Assembly (NCBI GenBank): GCA_029946065.1
Contig: JAQSDU010000004.1
Location: 285,201-349,200, forward strand
DNA from: Flavobacterium sp.
GTDB taxonomy: Bacteria > Bacteroidota > Bacteroidia > Flavobacteriales > Flavobacteriaceae
Direction of reading: 5' to 3'
Length of the DNA stretch: 64,000 nucleotides
Below, piece by piece: positions 18,951 through 27,604 of the stretch. Position 1 is the stretch's first letter, and each line of letters starts with the position of its first letter. The notes under the pieces are model-generated. The model was not told the DNA's origin. It ran no database searches and saw only the letters and a program-made list of their open reading frames with translations. Both the position numbers and the translations under genes were made by a program.

Positions 18951-20440
18951 CAGGCAAAAAATCCGTGAATGAACCATTGAGGCAGCTTATCATAAGGTCC
19001 CGAACGAAAAATCCAATACCGTGCACCGGTTTCATCCTCTGCGCAATAGTAATCCCGGTACAATCCGGTCGCCACCCACCATTCCTGCTCAATGCGTTCA
19101 GGGCCGTCAGACTTGGTAATATTGAAAACTTTTCCTTTGTATCGAAATAAGATTGGAGGATAATCCGGCATTACGGCGGTTACATTAATCAATTCAGGTG
19201 CTGCTAATAAATGAATGGGGCGCGGGCAATCTGTACGCCATCGTACAGTAGGCTTTTCCCACAGAGGAACAGCTGCCTTTACTGATTTTTCGGGCCAATA
19301 ACGCTCTGCAGGCAAATACCGGATCACGCAACCCGAACCCGATTTGGTTGCGACACGGTCTAGTAATTCTGCTACTTTTTTATCATTTTGACTTGATGCA
19401 CCCCAAATAGCTGCCTGCTCATCGGTCATTGCTTCTACCTTATGGGCTTCTAAAACAAAATTTTCAAAACCCAGATCAGGCTGTAAAGTGGCAATCTTAT
19501 GTTCAAACAACCTGAAAATATGCTTTGCGTCGCGTGATGGTAATGCCGTGCCGATTTCGATATGCTGTATATCTCCATCGAGGCGATAAGCCCGGAATAC
19601 AGCGCAACGCAAACCTAATCTTTCGGCCTGCAAACGTGTGCATAGCATTTCCAATAATTTTTCTAAAGCAATCCTGATTCCTTTAGGGGTTGGGATAGGT
19701 TCCAAACAACAAAGCCTTTCCTGATAAGGTTCGATTATTTTTATAGGCACAATGATTTCTATTTCCTGACCTAAAGCCTGATTGATACGTGAAGGCAATA
19801 ATGCGCCGAACCTGCGGCGTAAGGCAGCGTGTGGCATATCGATGAAGCTGCCGATCTTTTGCAACCCTAATTTTTTCATCCGCGTCAGGATATCAGTCTC
19901 CAGTCGTAAAGCTGCAGGCGGTAAAGTCGCTAAGGCACTTTGTTCTTCTCCCGAACTAACAATCATTTTTGAATTTTCAAAACGAGCAACTGCCCATGCC
20001 GCACCAATGGTATCCGCAATAGCTATTTTTACGGTATACCCGAAAGCATTGAGTTTTTTATGGATGCTCTCCAGATAGGCTTTCTCACCGCCACTATAAT
20101 GGGCACAGCCTGTAATATCCAGAATAAGACCCTCTGGTAAGTCAACTGCGGTATATGGTGTGTAACTGATGCACCACGCTGCTAAAGCATGCAACAATTG
20201 TTCTGTTCTGCCATGCTCCGTTTCTAGGACTTCCAATTCTGGAAAGATGGCTTTGCAATCGGCCAATACCATGCCGTTTCGGATGCCTTTACGGGCTCCT
20301 TGTTCACTAACTGCCTTGATGACCATTCGCCCGCGTTCTCGTGAAGTAAGCACAAAGGGCACCCCCCGAAATTCTGGTTTTTTTCTGGCCGTATATTCCG
20401 TTAGTAAGTATGGAAACCATATGGAAGCATATCTTTGCAT
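18950..20440 (-). CDS. imuB: DNA polymerase Y family protein ImuB
   Basis: A 496-residue Y-family polymerase relative. In ImuB proteins the polymerase is inactive and the protein links ImuC, ImuA and the sliding clamp. This agrees with the sequence: the first acidic motif (DxDxFF in DinB) reads ASIWFPYLLTE, and the SxDE-like motif is replaced by LILDITGCAHYSGGE. Helix-hairpin-helix (KKLGLQKIGSFIDMPHAALRRRFG, near residue 190) and the little-finger region are present. Its ATG overlaps the imuA stop by one base (TAATG), and its stop overlaps imuC (TGATG), so the three are one coupled unit. Confidence 0.93.
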   Translation of the reverse strand: MQRYASIWFPYLLTEYTARKKPEFRGVPFVLTSRERGRMVIKAVSEQGARKGIRNGMVLADCKAIFPELEVLETEHGRTEQLLHALAAWCISYTPYTAVDLPEGLILDITGCAHYSGGEKAYLESIHKKLNAFGYTVKIAIADTIGAAWAVARFENSKMIVSSGEEQSALATLPPAALRLETDILTRMKKLGLQKIGSFIDMPHAALRRRFGALLPSRINQALGQEIEIIVPIKIIEPYQERLCCLEPIPTPKGIRIALEKLLEMLCTRLQAERLGLRCAVFRAYRLDGDIQHIEIGTALPSRDAKHIFRLFEHKIATLQPDLGFENFVLEAHKVEAMTDEQAAIWGASSQNDKKVAELLDRVATKSGSGCVIRYLPAERYWPEKSVKAAVPLWEKPTVRWRTDCPRPIHLLAAPELINVTAVMPDYPPILFRYKGKVFNITKSDGPERIEQEWWVATGLYRDYYCAEDETGARYWIFRSGPYDKLPQWFIHGFFA

Positions 20441-21177
20441 TATCCTGCAGTACGTTCGTGAATGAAAGGTATAGAGCGGTGTTGTTCCTCCAATGACAGA
20501 AAGCCGTCGCCGGACCAGCGCACTTTCCAGGAATTAGGCCGGCCATTTTTAACCTTCAACAATTGTACGTCCCAGCAGCTATGACCAACACCTGACAGCA
20601 TACCATTGAACGCACTTGTGATTGGTGTAATTCTCCAACGCGTAGTACAAGCTACAGTGTTTTCTGCAAAAGGCCGATAGCGGTGAATGAATCCTGTAAC
20701 GCCGCTGCGTTCTACGGCCAACTGTAAACGCCGGGAATCTGTAAAACCGAGTTCTTTTATTTCACCAACGACACAAGTGAGCGCTTCGCATTTGAGTGCT
20801 TCCTCGATAGCCCATAAAGCCTCTTTTGTTTTTGAAACAGTGATAAAAACGATACGGTCTGGCGTTAATCCGAAGTGGTTTAATCCGGGAGGGAAAATTT
20901 TTCTATCATTTCCAATCCATAATACAAGGCCGCTTTCTTTCATCAATTTACCAGTTATGGCCGTAATAAATGCTGTGGTTGACGCCGCTTCAGCAGGCTC
21001 ATAACTGATGCATTCGTGAATGGTACCCACAGGGAAAACACCATCAGGGAAAGCATTAGAAAAGGGCAAAAGCCCGTCGTTACAATGTTCGCGTGACACT
21101 TTGCCCAAGCCCTGTATCGCGTTGATCTTTGCCTGGAGCATCTTTGCCATTTCCCTTTTATCCTCTTTGCCAAGCAT
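20440..21177 (-). CDS. imuA: ImuA, RecA-like accessory protein of the mutagenesis cassette
   Basis: A 245-residue protein of the ImuA/SulA-like RecA-fold family, first gene of imuA-imuB-imuC. Recognisable segments are FPDGVFPVGTIHECISYEP (residues about 38-56, where RecA has its Walker A region) and GLVLWIGNDRKIFPPGL, followed by FGLTPDRIVFITV and ALKCEALTCVVGEI. No intact Walker A GxxxxGKT is present, as in other ImuA proteins. The start ATG 21177 was chosen because the longer frame (to 21240) would run through the promoter element at 21214-21221 and the operator; ATG 21150 is an alternative. Regulated, very likely, by the divergent S24 repressor. Confidence 0.85.
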   Translation of the reverse strand: MLGKEDKREMAKMLQAKINAIQGLGKVSREHCNDGLLPFSNAFPDGVFPVGTIHECISYEPAEAASTTAFITAITGKLMKESGLVLWIGNDRKIFPPGLNHFGLTPDRIVFITVSKTKEALWAIEEALKCEALTCVVGEIKELGFTDSRRLQLAVERSGVTGFIHRYRPFAENTVACTTRWRITPITSAFNGMLSGVGHSCWDVQLLKVKNGRPNSWKVRWSGDGFLSLEEQHRSIPFIHERTAG

Positions 21178-21198
21178 TTTAAACTGAATTACAAATAA

Positions 21199-21215
21199 TG
21201 TTGTTATAGACAACA
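21199..21215. promoter_or_regulatory. Perfect inverted repeat, probable repressor operator for imuA
   Basis: TGTTGT-TATAG-ACAACA is a perfect 6-5-6 inverted repeat. It covers the expected transcription start of imuA, about 5 bp downstream of the TAATTTTG element. This is where a repressor would bind; the S24/XRE protein encoded next door is the obvious candidate. Confidence 0.65.
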
Positions 21216-21221
21216 AAATTA
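21214..21221 (-). promoter_or_regulatory. TAnnTTTG promoter element for imuABC
   Basis: TAATTTTG on the minus strand, 37 bp before ATG 21177. It overlaps the edge of the inverted repeat at 21199-21215. Confidence 0.55.
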
Positions 21222-21223
21222 CA

Positions 21224-21231
21224 TATATTTG
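21224..21231 (+). promoter_or_regulatory. TAnnTTTG promoter element for the S24 regulator
   Basis: TATATTTG on the plus strand, 26 bp before ATG 21257. The divergent promoter for imuABC lies only 2 bp away on the other strand. Confidence 0.55.
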
Positions 21232-21248
21232 TTGTTGCAACTTACAAC
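21231..21248. promoter_or_regulatory. Second inverted repeat, possible operator for the S24 regulator
   Basis: GTTGT-N8-ACAAC, sharing the GTTGT/ACAAC half-sites of the perfect repeat at 21199-21215 but with wider spacing, and with an internal GTTGCAAC palindrome. It covers the expected start of the regulator's own mRNA, so autorepression is likely. Confidence 0.45.
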
Positions 21249-21256
21249 TTTAACAA

Positions 21257-22030
21257 ATGTCGATATTTTCAGATAACCTTCGTTACCTTCGTGAAAATAA
21301 CAATGAGAGTCAGCGTGAAATGGCAGAAAAGCTTGACGTTAAGCGTGGACGCTATGAACCATGGGAAAGCGGTAAGGTAGAGCCGCCGTATGAATATTTA
21401 GTCAAAATTTCCCGAAGGTTTGCCATCAGCATTGATGTATTGCTGACCACTAATTTGCGTAAAATATCCGTTAACGATTTTATTAAATTAGAGAACAACA
21501 GGATATTGCTTCCAATAACCGTTGATAAGGATGGTGAAAATAAGATCGAAATCGTTACGCAAAAAGCCAAAGCCGGCTATGCCGCAGGCGGCTATGCTGA
21601 TTTTAGTTTTATCTCTGAACTCGACCATATATCGTTGCCGTGGCTGAGTAGAAATGAAAAATACCGGACTTTTCCTATAGATGGTGATTCTATGCCGCCA
21701 CACAATAACAAATCCTATATTATCGGCAGGTATGTCGAAAAATTGGGAGATGTCGTGAACGGCAAAACCTACATTGTGGTCACACGCAACAATGAAATGG
21801 TTTATAAGCGGCTGAATAAGAAAGAAAAAAACATTTTTATGCTCAATTCAGACAACAGTTTTTACCAGCCTTATGAAGTGCGGTATTCAGATATTGCCGA
21901 AATATGGGAATATGCAGGAAGTTTGGAACAAGATAGCTTCCAGCCTGAAAAGCCGGATAAAAACAGTCTAGAAGATGTTATTAGGAAATTACAGAAAGAT
22001 ATAATGGAAATCAGACAGAAAGTCTTATAA
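21257..22030 (+). CDS. XRE-HTH / S24 peptidase-domain (LexA-like) transcriptional regulator
   Basis: A 257-residue repressor of the CI/LexA autocleavage type. An XRE helix-turn-helix occupies residues about 5-60 (SQREMAEKLDVKRGRYEPWESG). The S24 domain has an Ala-Gly cleavage site in AKAGYAAGG (about residue 104), the nucleophile Ser in DGDSMPP (about 145) and the general-base Lys in MVYKRLNKK (about 183). A C-terminal tail predicted as coiled coil (residues 230-257) is unusual. It is divergent from imuABC across about 80 bp containing two inverted repeats. Classical LexA has a winged-helix domain instead, so this is probably a functional LexA substitute that derepresses imuABC upon DNA damage (inference). 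Its stop overlaps the convergent galT stop by 6 bp. Confidence 0.9.
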   Translation: MSIFSDNLRYLRENNNESQREMAEKLDVKRGRYEPWESGKVEPPYEYLVKISRRFAISIDVLLTTNLRKISVNDFIKLENNRILLPITVDKDGENKIEIVTQKAKAGYAAGGYADFSFISELDHISLPWLSRNEKYRTFPIDGDSMPPHNNKSYIIGRYVEKLGDVVNGKTYIVVTRNNEMVYKRLNKKEKNIFMLNSDNSFYQPYEVRYSDIAEIWEYAGSLEQDSFQPEKPDKNSLEDVIRKLQKDIMEIRQKVL

Positions 22031-23077
22031 ACTTTGTTTGTAATGCACATCCGAAAGTTCCCTTAAAACCGCAGCACTACTTTCGGGTGTAATATCGCGC
22101 TGTGATTCTGCCATCATTTCATAACCCACCATAAATTTCTTCACAGTTGCCGAACGCAATAAAGGCGGATAAAAATGCATGTGAAAATGCCATTCCGGAT
22201 GCAATTCTCCATCTGTCGGTGCCTGATGAATTCCAGATGAATATGGGAAAGAAGTCTTAAAAAGATTGTCGTAACGTGTCGTCAATTGCTTTAAAATGTT
22301 GGCAAAAGCTGTAGTTTCTGCAGATGTAAAATCGGTTATTTTTCCAAAATGTCTTTTACTGACCACCATCGTTTCATACGGCCAGATCGCCCAAAATGGG
22401 ACAAGTGCTACAAAATAGTCATTTTGAACTACAATTCTTTCGCCGGTTTTCAATTCTTCGGCTAAATAATCCTGCAAAAGACTGTGTTGGTTTTTGTCAA
22501 AATAGGCTTTCAGACTGCGCTGCGTTTTTTCAACTTCGGTTGGAAGCGAAGACTGTGCCCAAATCTGTCCATGCGGATGTGGATTGCTGCAACCCATAAT
22601 CGCACCTTTATTTTCAAAGATCTGCACGTGGTTGATATAGTCAACATTACCCAAATCGGTATATTCTTTTTGCCAGGTTTGGATGACGTTTTCAATCGCC
22701 GAAATCGCCATTTCCGGCAGTGTCAGGTTGTGATTCGGCGAAAAACAAACAACCCGAGAAATCCCCCTTTCGGGCTTTGATTTAAAGAAAGTAACTGCTT
22801 TATCTTCTTCAAAATGAATGGCTTCCTGCTTTAATGCCGCAAAATCATTTTCGAAAACAAATGAATTTTCATATTGCGGATTCTGCATTCCGTTGGCACG
22901 GATATTCCCCGGGCACAAATAACATTCCGGATCATAAGCGGGTAAATTGATGTTCACTACCGCTTCTGTTTGCCCTTGCCATGGGCGTTTGGAACGGTGT
23001 GGGGATACCAAAACCCATTCATCAATCAACGGATTGTAACGGCGGTGCGGATCAGTATGAATGTCGAAATTTTTCAT
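22025..23077 (-). CDS. galT: UDP-glucose--hexose-1-phosphate uridylyltransferase
   Basis: GalT exchanges UMP between UDP-glucose and galactose-1-phosphate in the Leloir pathway. The 350-residue length is normal. The active-site His-Pro-His is in CSNPHPHGQIWAQSS near residue 165. The N-terminal RYNPLIDEWVLVSPHRSKRPW and the zinc-associated CYLCPG motif are also visible. It starts directly after the galK stop with no gap and ends the galactose operon. Confidence 0.97.
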   Translation of the reverse strand: MKNFDIHTDPHRRYNPLIDEWVLVSPHRSKRPWQGQTEAVVNINLPAYDPECYLCPGNIRANGMQNPQYENSFVFENDFAALKQEAIHFEEDKAVTFFKSKPERGISRVVCFSPNHNLTLPEMAISAIENVIQTWQKEYTDLGNVDYINHVQIFENKGAIMGCSNPHPHGQIWAQSSLPTEVEKTQRSLKAYFDKNQHSLLQDYLAEELKTGERIVVQNDYFVALVPFWAIWPYETMVVSKRHFGKITDFTSAETTAFANILKQLTTRYDNLFKTSFPYSSGIHQAPTDGELHPEWHFHMHFYPPLLRSATVKKFMVGYEMMAESQRDITPESSAAVLRELSDVHYKQSL

Positions 23078-24244
23078 TTATTTGGTATAAAGCGATGTGC
23101 CGTTGCCAACTTTTACATCGTATATTTTTAGTTCGATTCCGAATTTTTCTGCGTAAAGCGAAGTAAGTTTTTCCTTGATTTCAGTTTCGTGTCCTTTTCT
23201 GATTAGTGTAATCGCACAGCCACCAAAACCACCACCCATCTGCCTTGAGCCAACGATTGCGTCTTGTGTTTTCGCCCAATTAACGATATAATCGGTTTCG
23301 GGACAGCACACTTCATATTCTTTTGAAAGTCCGTCGTGGCCTTCGAACAACAATTGTCCCAACAGTTCAATATTTCCCAAATCCAACGCTTCGCAAGCCT
23401 TGTTAACACGTGCAATTTCCTTTACTACAAAATGACAACGGCGGAATACATTCTCGGGCAATTGGTTTCTTAAAGTCAGGACATGGCTTTCATCGCAATC
23501 GCGGAAACTTTTGATTTCAGGATACGCAGATTGGATTATTGCAAATCCTTCTTCGCATTCTTCCCGTCTTTTGTTATATGCCGATGTGAACAATGAATGC
23601 TTCACATTACTGTCGAATAAAATTAGTGAATAATCACTGAAGTCTGCGTTATGGTATTCAAAATCATAATTCCGGCAGTCAATCTTAATTACTTTGCCTT
23701 CCATTCCGAAGACACTCGAAAACTGGTCCATGATGCCGCAGTTGATGCCTACCCAATGCTCTGCTTTTTGCCCCATTAATGCGACATTAAGCGGACGTAA
23801 ACCCAAATTGAACAAAGTATTTATGCCGTATAAAAAACCACATTCCAAAGCCGCAGACGATGATAGTCCGGAACCAACCGGAATATTACTACTGAAAACG
23901 CAATCAAAACCTTCAAAAGGCAATCCGCTGTTTTGCAGTTGTCCGATGACGCCCAAAAGGTAATTTGCCCAGACTTTTTCCTGTTGCAATACAGGTTCTT
24001 TGATGTTAATTGCAATACTGTCGTCTAAATCGATGGCAGTAATGCGCGCGGTATTGGAGTTGTTTTTTTCAAAAGCAAAACAGATGATTTTGTCTATCGC
24101 GGCGGGCAGCACATAGCCGTCGTTATAATCGATGTGTTCGCCGATTATATTAATTCTTCCAGGTGAAAGCACCACTTTTACGGGTGTTGACTGGAATTGT
24201 TGTTCAAAAAGCGCAATAGTTTTGTGGATGAGTACGTCGTTCAT
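23078..24244 (-). CDS. galK: Galactokinase
   Basis: GalK phosphorylates alpha-D-galactose to galactose-1-phosphate. It is a GHMP kinase: the galactokinase signature PGRINIIGEHIDYNDGYVLP is near residue 28-47, the ATP-binding PVGSGLSSSAALE near 125-137, and motif 3 GGGFGGCAITL near 340. ATG 24244 was chosen, giving 388 residues, the usual size; the frame runs a further seven codons to a TTG with no support. The 105-bp gap to the galactanase gene upstream holds short AAATCCCAAA repeats and no clear promoter. Confidence 0.96.
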   Translation of the reverse strand: MNDVLIHKTIALFEQQFQSTPVKVVLSPGRINIIGEHIDYNDGYVLPAAIDKIICFAFEKNNSNTARITAIDLDDSIAINIKEPVLQQEKVWANYLLGVIGQLQNSGLPFEGFDCVFSSNIPVGSGLSSSAALECGFLYGINTLFNLGLRPLNVALMGQKAEHWVGINCGIMDQFSSVFGMEGKVIKIDCRNYDFEYHNADFSDYSLILFDSNVKHSLFTSAYNKRREECEEGFAIIQSAYPEIKSFRDCDESHVLTLRNQLPENVFRRCHFVVKEIARVNKACEALDLGNIELLGQLLFEGHDGLSKEYEVCCPETDYIVNWAKTQDAIVGSRQMGGGFGGCAITLIRKGHETEIKEKLTSLYAEKFGIELKIYDVKVGNGTSLYTK

Positions 24245-24371
24245 TTGGAAATTTTCAAATCCCAAAAGTCAAATCCCAAATAATAATCAATTTTCAAATA
24301 TTTTAAACTGCAAAACGTTTGAAATTTAAGAATTGAGATTTATTTGTCTTTTGGAATTTATGATTAAATAG

Positions 24372-25454
24372 TTATTGTGCAAAAGCATCCATTGCTGGAA
24401 GCGCTTTATGGTCAAAATCGAACAAAGCTTGGTTTTCAAAACTGGAGCCATTGGTTGCTTCAGGCCCTCGAAAAGCCAGCCATTCAGTTCCCCAATAACA
24501 AAAACCGTGTCCATAAGCGGTGGTTTTTAAAGTGTTTTTTATCGATGTCAGGAAGCTTTTTTGCCCTTCCGGTGTGGCAGGAAATGCCGGAATCAGTTGG
24601 TTCTCAAGTCCGACGATATTGTTTGTATAATCGTCCCAACCCAATGTAAATGGATAAGCCGTTTCGGCAATGATGACTTTTTTGTTATAAGTCGCGCCCA
24701 AAGCATCAACCGTATTTTTAACCATAGTCAGGCTTTTTCCATGCCAAACAGGATAATAGGACAATCCGATGTAGTCATAATCGATGTTGCTAACTTTACC
24801 AAAAAACCAATCGGCACCATCTATGCCTGCAAAGTGCAACATGATTTTCGTGTTCGGTGCTTCGGCTCTGATTGTGGCACTTGCGGCAGTCACCAGTTCT
24901 AGGTATTGTGTTTCATTTGTAGTGATTTTTCCTTGTGGCCATATAAAACCGTTATTGGTTTCGTTGCCAATTTGGTAAATATCGGGATGAATTTCAGCAA
25001 TAACTGTAGAAGTATAATCGGCTACAGCTGTTTTGAGGTTGGTAAAAGAAAGCGATTGCCATTCTGCCGGAATCGTTTGGTTGCCCGGATCGGCCCAAGT
25101 ATCGGAATAATGTACGGTCAGCCAGACTTTCATGCCTGCTTGTTTGACGCGTTGTGCCAGTGCTTTTACTTCTGCCATTCCGGAATGGGAAGTCGACGGA
25201 TTTTTCCATAAGCGAATCCTGATGGCATTGCATCCGGCGTTTTTGAGCGTCGTTAAAACATCTTCTGCCGCGCCATTGTTATAATAAATCGTACCGTTGC
25301 TCTCGATTTCCGGAAGGAATGAAACGTCGGCAGCACGCAAAAAATCATCTGTTTCGATTGGCGGAGCAGTAGTTTCTTTGTCGTCTTTGGAGCACGAAAA
25401 AGCGATGGCTGCCAAGGCTAAAATGCCAAGAATTGCATATTTTTTCATAATCAT
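24372..25454 (-). CDS. Arabinogalactan endo-beta-1,4-galactanase lipoprotein (GH53)
   Basis: A glycoside hydrolase family 53 endo-galactanase, which cuts beta-1,4-galactan side chains of pectin (or arabinogalactan I). The signal peptide ends in the lipobox AFSC, then a KDDKE linker, consistent with a surface-exposed lipoprotein. The (beta/alpha)8 domain starts at about residue 40 (FLRAADVSFLPEIE). The acid/base Glu is in YQIGNETNNGFIWPQG near residue 165 and the nucleophile Glu in KKVIIAETAYPFT near 265. The ATG at 25454 overlaps the galM stop by one base (TAATG); ATG 25448 (MKKYA) is a credible alternative. It supplies galactose or galacto-oligosaccharides for galM, galK and galT in the same operon. 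Confidence 0.94.
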   Translation of the reverse strand: MIMKKYAILGILALAAIAFSCSKDDKETTAPPIETDDFLRAADVSFLPEIESNGTIYYNNGAAEDVLTTLKNAGCNAIRIRLWKNPSTSHSGMAEVKALAQRVKQAGMKVWLTVHYSDTWADPGNQTIPAEWQSLSFTNLKTAVADYTSTVIAEIHPDIYQIGNETNNGFIWPQGKITTNETQYLELVTAASATIRAEAPNTKIMLHFAGIDGADWFFGKVSNIDYDYIGLSYYPVWHGKSLTMVKNTVDALGATYNKKVIIAETAYPFTLGWDDYTNNIVGLENQLIPAFPATPEGQKSFLTSIKNTLKTTAYGHGFCYWGTEWLAFRGPEATNGSSFENQALFDFDHKALPAMDAFAQ

Positions 25455-26506
25455 TATAATAATTGAAATTTATAAATCGTTTTGTGATGGTAAACAGCAC
25501 CTTTTTTTAAAATTGTACTCGGAAAATGCTCGTGGTTTGGGGCATCAGGGAAGTTTTGTGTTTCAAAACAAATGCCACTCAACGCATGATAATTAACATT
25601 GTCTTTGCCTTTGATGCGGTTAAAACAATTGCCGCCTACATATACGTGAATGCCGGGTTGATCGGTGTAAACAAACATTTTCAGCTTATTTTTTTTGCTG
25701 TAAAGCGAAGCCGAAAGGTCGGTTTTTTTGTCGAGAACAAAGGTATTGTCAATTTTTAAGGGGCATTTTTTCGGAATTGTAAAATCGAAAGGGAAATGCG
25801 CCAAATGTAAAAACCTACCTGTTGGAACATTATCTTCGGTAGTTTCGAGCGTTTTAGTCGAATTAAGGAAAAGCTCCTGATTGCAAATGTCACCTTCATG
25901 CCCGTCGAGATTGAAATAGCTATGGTGCGTTAGGTTGACAATCGTGTCGGCAGAAGTCGTGGCTTTATATTCAACTTTGAATTCATTTTCTTCTGTTAGT
26001 GTATAAGTCAGTAGAATAGCCAATGCGCCCGGATAATTCTCGTCTTTATCCGGACTCAAATAGGCTAAAGTTATTGACGGATTTTTACCTTCAGTAATAC
26101 TTTTAACTTTCCATATTTTTTGGCTAAATCCAATATTTCCGCCATGTAGCGAATGATTTTTGTTGTTTTGATTCAGTTGAATTACTGCTTCGTTTAATAA
26201 AAAAGTACCATTGTTGATGCGCCCTGCAAATCTTCCAACTGTTGCTCCGAGATAAGGTGCGCTTTCCAGATTAAAGGAATCGATATAAGATTCGAGGTTG
26301 TCAAAACCCAAAACGACATCGGTAATTTTACCGTTTTCCAAAGGCACTTTTAGCGAAGTTACAGTTGCGCCATAATTGGTTACCTTCATGGAATAGCCAT
26401 TTCTGTTGGTTAGCGTATATAACAAAACCGCTTCGCCTTCTGGCAAAAATCCCGGCAAATTCTCATTGGGAATATCGTTAAAATGCGATATGTGTTTAAT
26501 TTCCAC
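25454..26506 (-). CDS. galM: Aldose 1-epimerase (galactose mutarotase)
   Basis: GalM interconverts beta- and alpha-galactose, feeding GalK. The fold markers are NYGATVTSLKVP, LGATVGRFAGRINNG (about residues 85-100), the catalytic His in NLTHHSYFNLDG near 190 and the catalytic Glu in GICFETQNFPDAPNH near 315. I place the start at GTG 26506 (350 residues): the frame extends to a TTG at 26533, but this TTG is the end of the TACATTTG promoter element, so translation cannot begin there. It is the first gene of galM-GH53-galK-galT and has no signal peptide. Confidence 0.9.
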   Translation of the reverse strand: MEIKHISHFNDIPNENLPGFLPEGEAVLLYTLTNRNGYSMKVTNYGATVTSLKVPLENGKITDVVLGFDNLESYIDSFNLESAPYLGATVGRFAGRINNGTFLLNEAVIQLNQNNKNHSLHGGNIGFSQKIWKVKSITEGKNPSITLAYLSPDKDENYPGALAILLTYTLTEENEFKVEYKATTSADTIVNLTHHSYFNLDGHEGDICNQELFLNSTKTLETTEDNVPTGRFLHLAHFPFDFTIPKKCPLKIDNTFVLDKKTDLSASLYSKKNKLKMFVYTDQPGIHVYVGGNCFNRIKGKDNVNYHALSGICFETQNFPDAPNHEHFPSTILKKGAVYHHKTIYKFQLL

Positions 26507-26530
26507 TACTTTTTTATCAAATATGAAATT

Positions 26531-26538
26531 CAAATGTA
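26531..26538 (-). promoter_or_regulatory. TAnnTTTG promoter element for the galactose operon
   Basis: TACATTTG on the minus strand, 25 bp before the proposed galM GTG. The centre of the palindrome at 26561-26576 is 37.5 bp from its end. Confidence 0.55.
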
Positions 26539-26560
26539 AAAATATTTACCGTTAACCCAT

Positions 26561-26576
26561 ACCAGTACCTACCGGT
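26561..26576. promoter_or_regulatory. Palindrome, probable GntR-family operator
   Basis: ACCAGTA-CC-TACCGGT is a 7-2-7 inverted repeat with one mismatch, between the divergent galM operon and GntR gene. Its centre would be about 42 bp upstream of the galM start site, an activator-like position, and about 37 bp before the regulator's ATG, so it may serve both. Confidence 0.55.
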
Positions 26577-26605
26577 TTTTGTATATTGCCAAAAATTTCT
26601 CTCCG

Positions 26606-27604
26606 ATGAAAATTATTTCCATACAAAACAACCTCGGAATCCCGAAATACCGACAGATAATTCTGTCAATTGAAAAGGCGATTGAAGCGCAGCATTTGCG
26701 AAAAGGCGATAAACTACCATCGGTTAATAAGGTTTGCCTTGAATTTACGTTGTCACGCGACACCGTTTTGCTGGCGTATGACGAACTCAAAAAACGCGGC
26801 ATTATCTTCGCAATTCTCGGCAAAGGCTACTATGTGAAAAGTACAGAAGTGTCTATAAAACAAAAGATTTTCCTGCTGTTCGACGAACTAAATATCTTTA
26901 AGGAAGATATTTATAATTCGTTTTTGGAACATATCGGGAAGGATGTACAAGTGGATATTTTCTTCCATCATTTCAATATTGATACTTTTCGGAAGATGAT
27001 TGGCGAAAGCAACGGCAATTATACCAAATACATCGTTATGCCAACGAATCTTGTGGGTGCTGCCGACCTGATCAAAACCCTACCGGTTGCCGATGTTTTT
27101 ATTTTAGACCAGACAAATGCCGATTTGAAATCGTATCCGGGTGTTCATCAGAATTTTGTTAAAGACATATACGATGCCATGAAAAAAGGGCAATCGCGCA
27201 TCAGTCAGTATGAAAAACTGGTGATGATTTTTCCGGGATTTCGGGAACCGTTGGGAATGAAAGAAGGATTTTTGAAATTCTGTGCCGACTTTAACATTGC
27301 GCACGAAGTCATTACTGAATTTACCATCCGCGACATTTGCAAAGGCGAAGTGTATGTGATTCCAAACGACCGCGATTTGGTGCGCGTCATAGAAAAAGCA
27401 AAAATGCAAAAGTTGCAACTGGGAACAGATTTCGGAATTATTTCTTACAACGAAACACCGTTAAAGAAAGTCGTCGAAAATGGCATTACGACCATATCTA
27501 CCGACTTTGAGGCCATGGGAAAAATTATTGCACAAATGATCCGTCGGGGCGAGAAGAAGCAGGTAGAAAACAAATCGGCTTTACTTATTAGGAAGTCATT
27601 GTAA
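26606..27604 (+). CDS. GntR-family regulator with LacI-type sugar-binding domain
   Basis: A 332-residue one-component regulator. The N-terminal GntR winged helix spans about residues 8-75 (IPKYRQIILSIEKAIE, then LRKGDKLPSVNKVCLEFTLSRDTVLLAYDELKKRG). The C-terminal part (about 85-332) has a periplasmic-binding-protein-like fold of the kind that binds sugars (KYIVMPTNL, GVHQNFVKDIYDAM, GTDFGIISYNETPLKKVV). ATG 26606 was chosen; the frame reaches a TTG at 26579 but the residues before MKIISIQ are unsupported. It is divergent from galM, so galactose or a galactoside is the likely effector and the galactan operon the likely target. Confidence 0.9.
   Translation: MKIISIQNNLGIPKYRQIILSIEKAIEAQHLRKGDKLPSVNKVCLEFTLSRDTVLLAYDELKKRGIIFAILGKGYYVKSTEVSIKQKIFLLFDELNIFKEDIYNSFLEHIGKDVQVDIFFHHFNIDTFRKMIGESNGNYTKYIVMPTNLVGAADLIKTLPVADVFILDQTNADLKSYPGVHQNFVKDIYDAMKKGQSRISQYEKLVMIFPGFREPLGMKEGFLKFCADFNIAHEVITEFTIRDICKGEVYVIPNDRDLVRVIEKAKMQKLQLGTDFGIISYNETPLKKVVENGITTISTDFEAMGKIIAQMIRRGEKKQVENKSALLIRKSL

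Noticed and set aside
18951..18977. Longer start for imuC
   Set aside because: The extension would lie inside imuB, while ATG 18950 makes the expected TGATG overlap.
21178..21240. Longer imuA frame
   Set aside because: It would cover the imuA promoter element and operator; translation from 21177 or 21150 fits the promoter.
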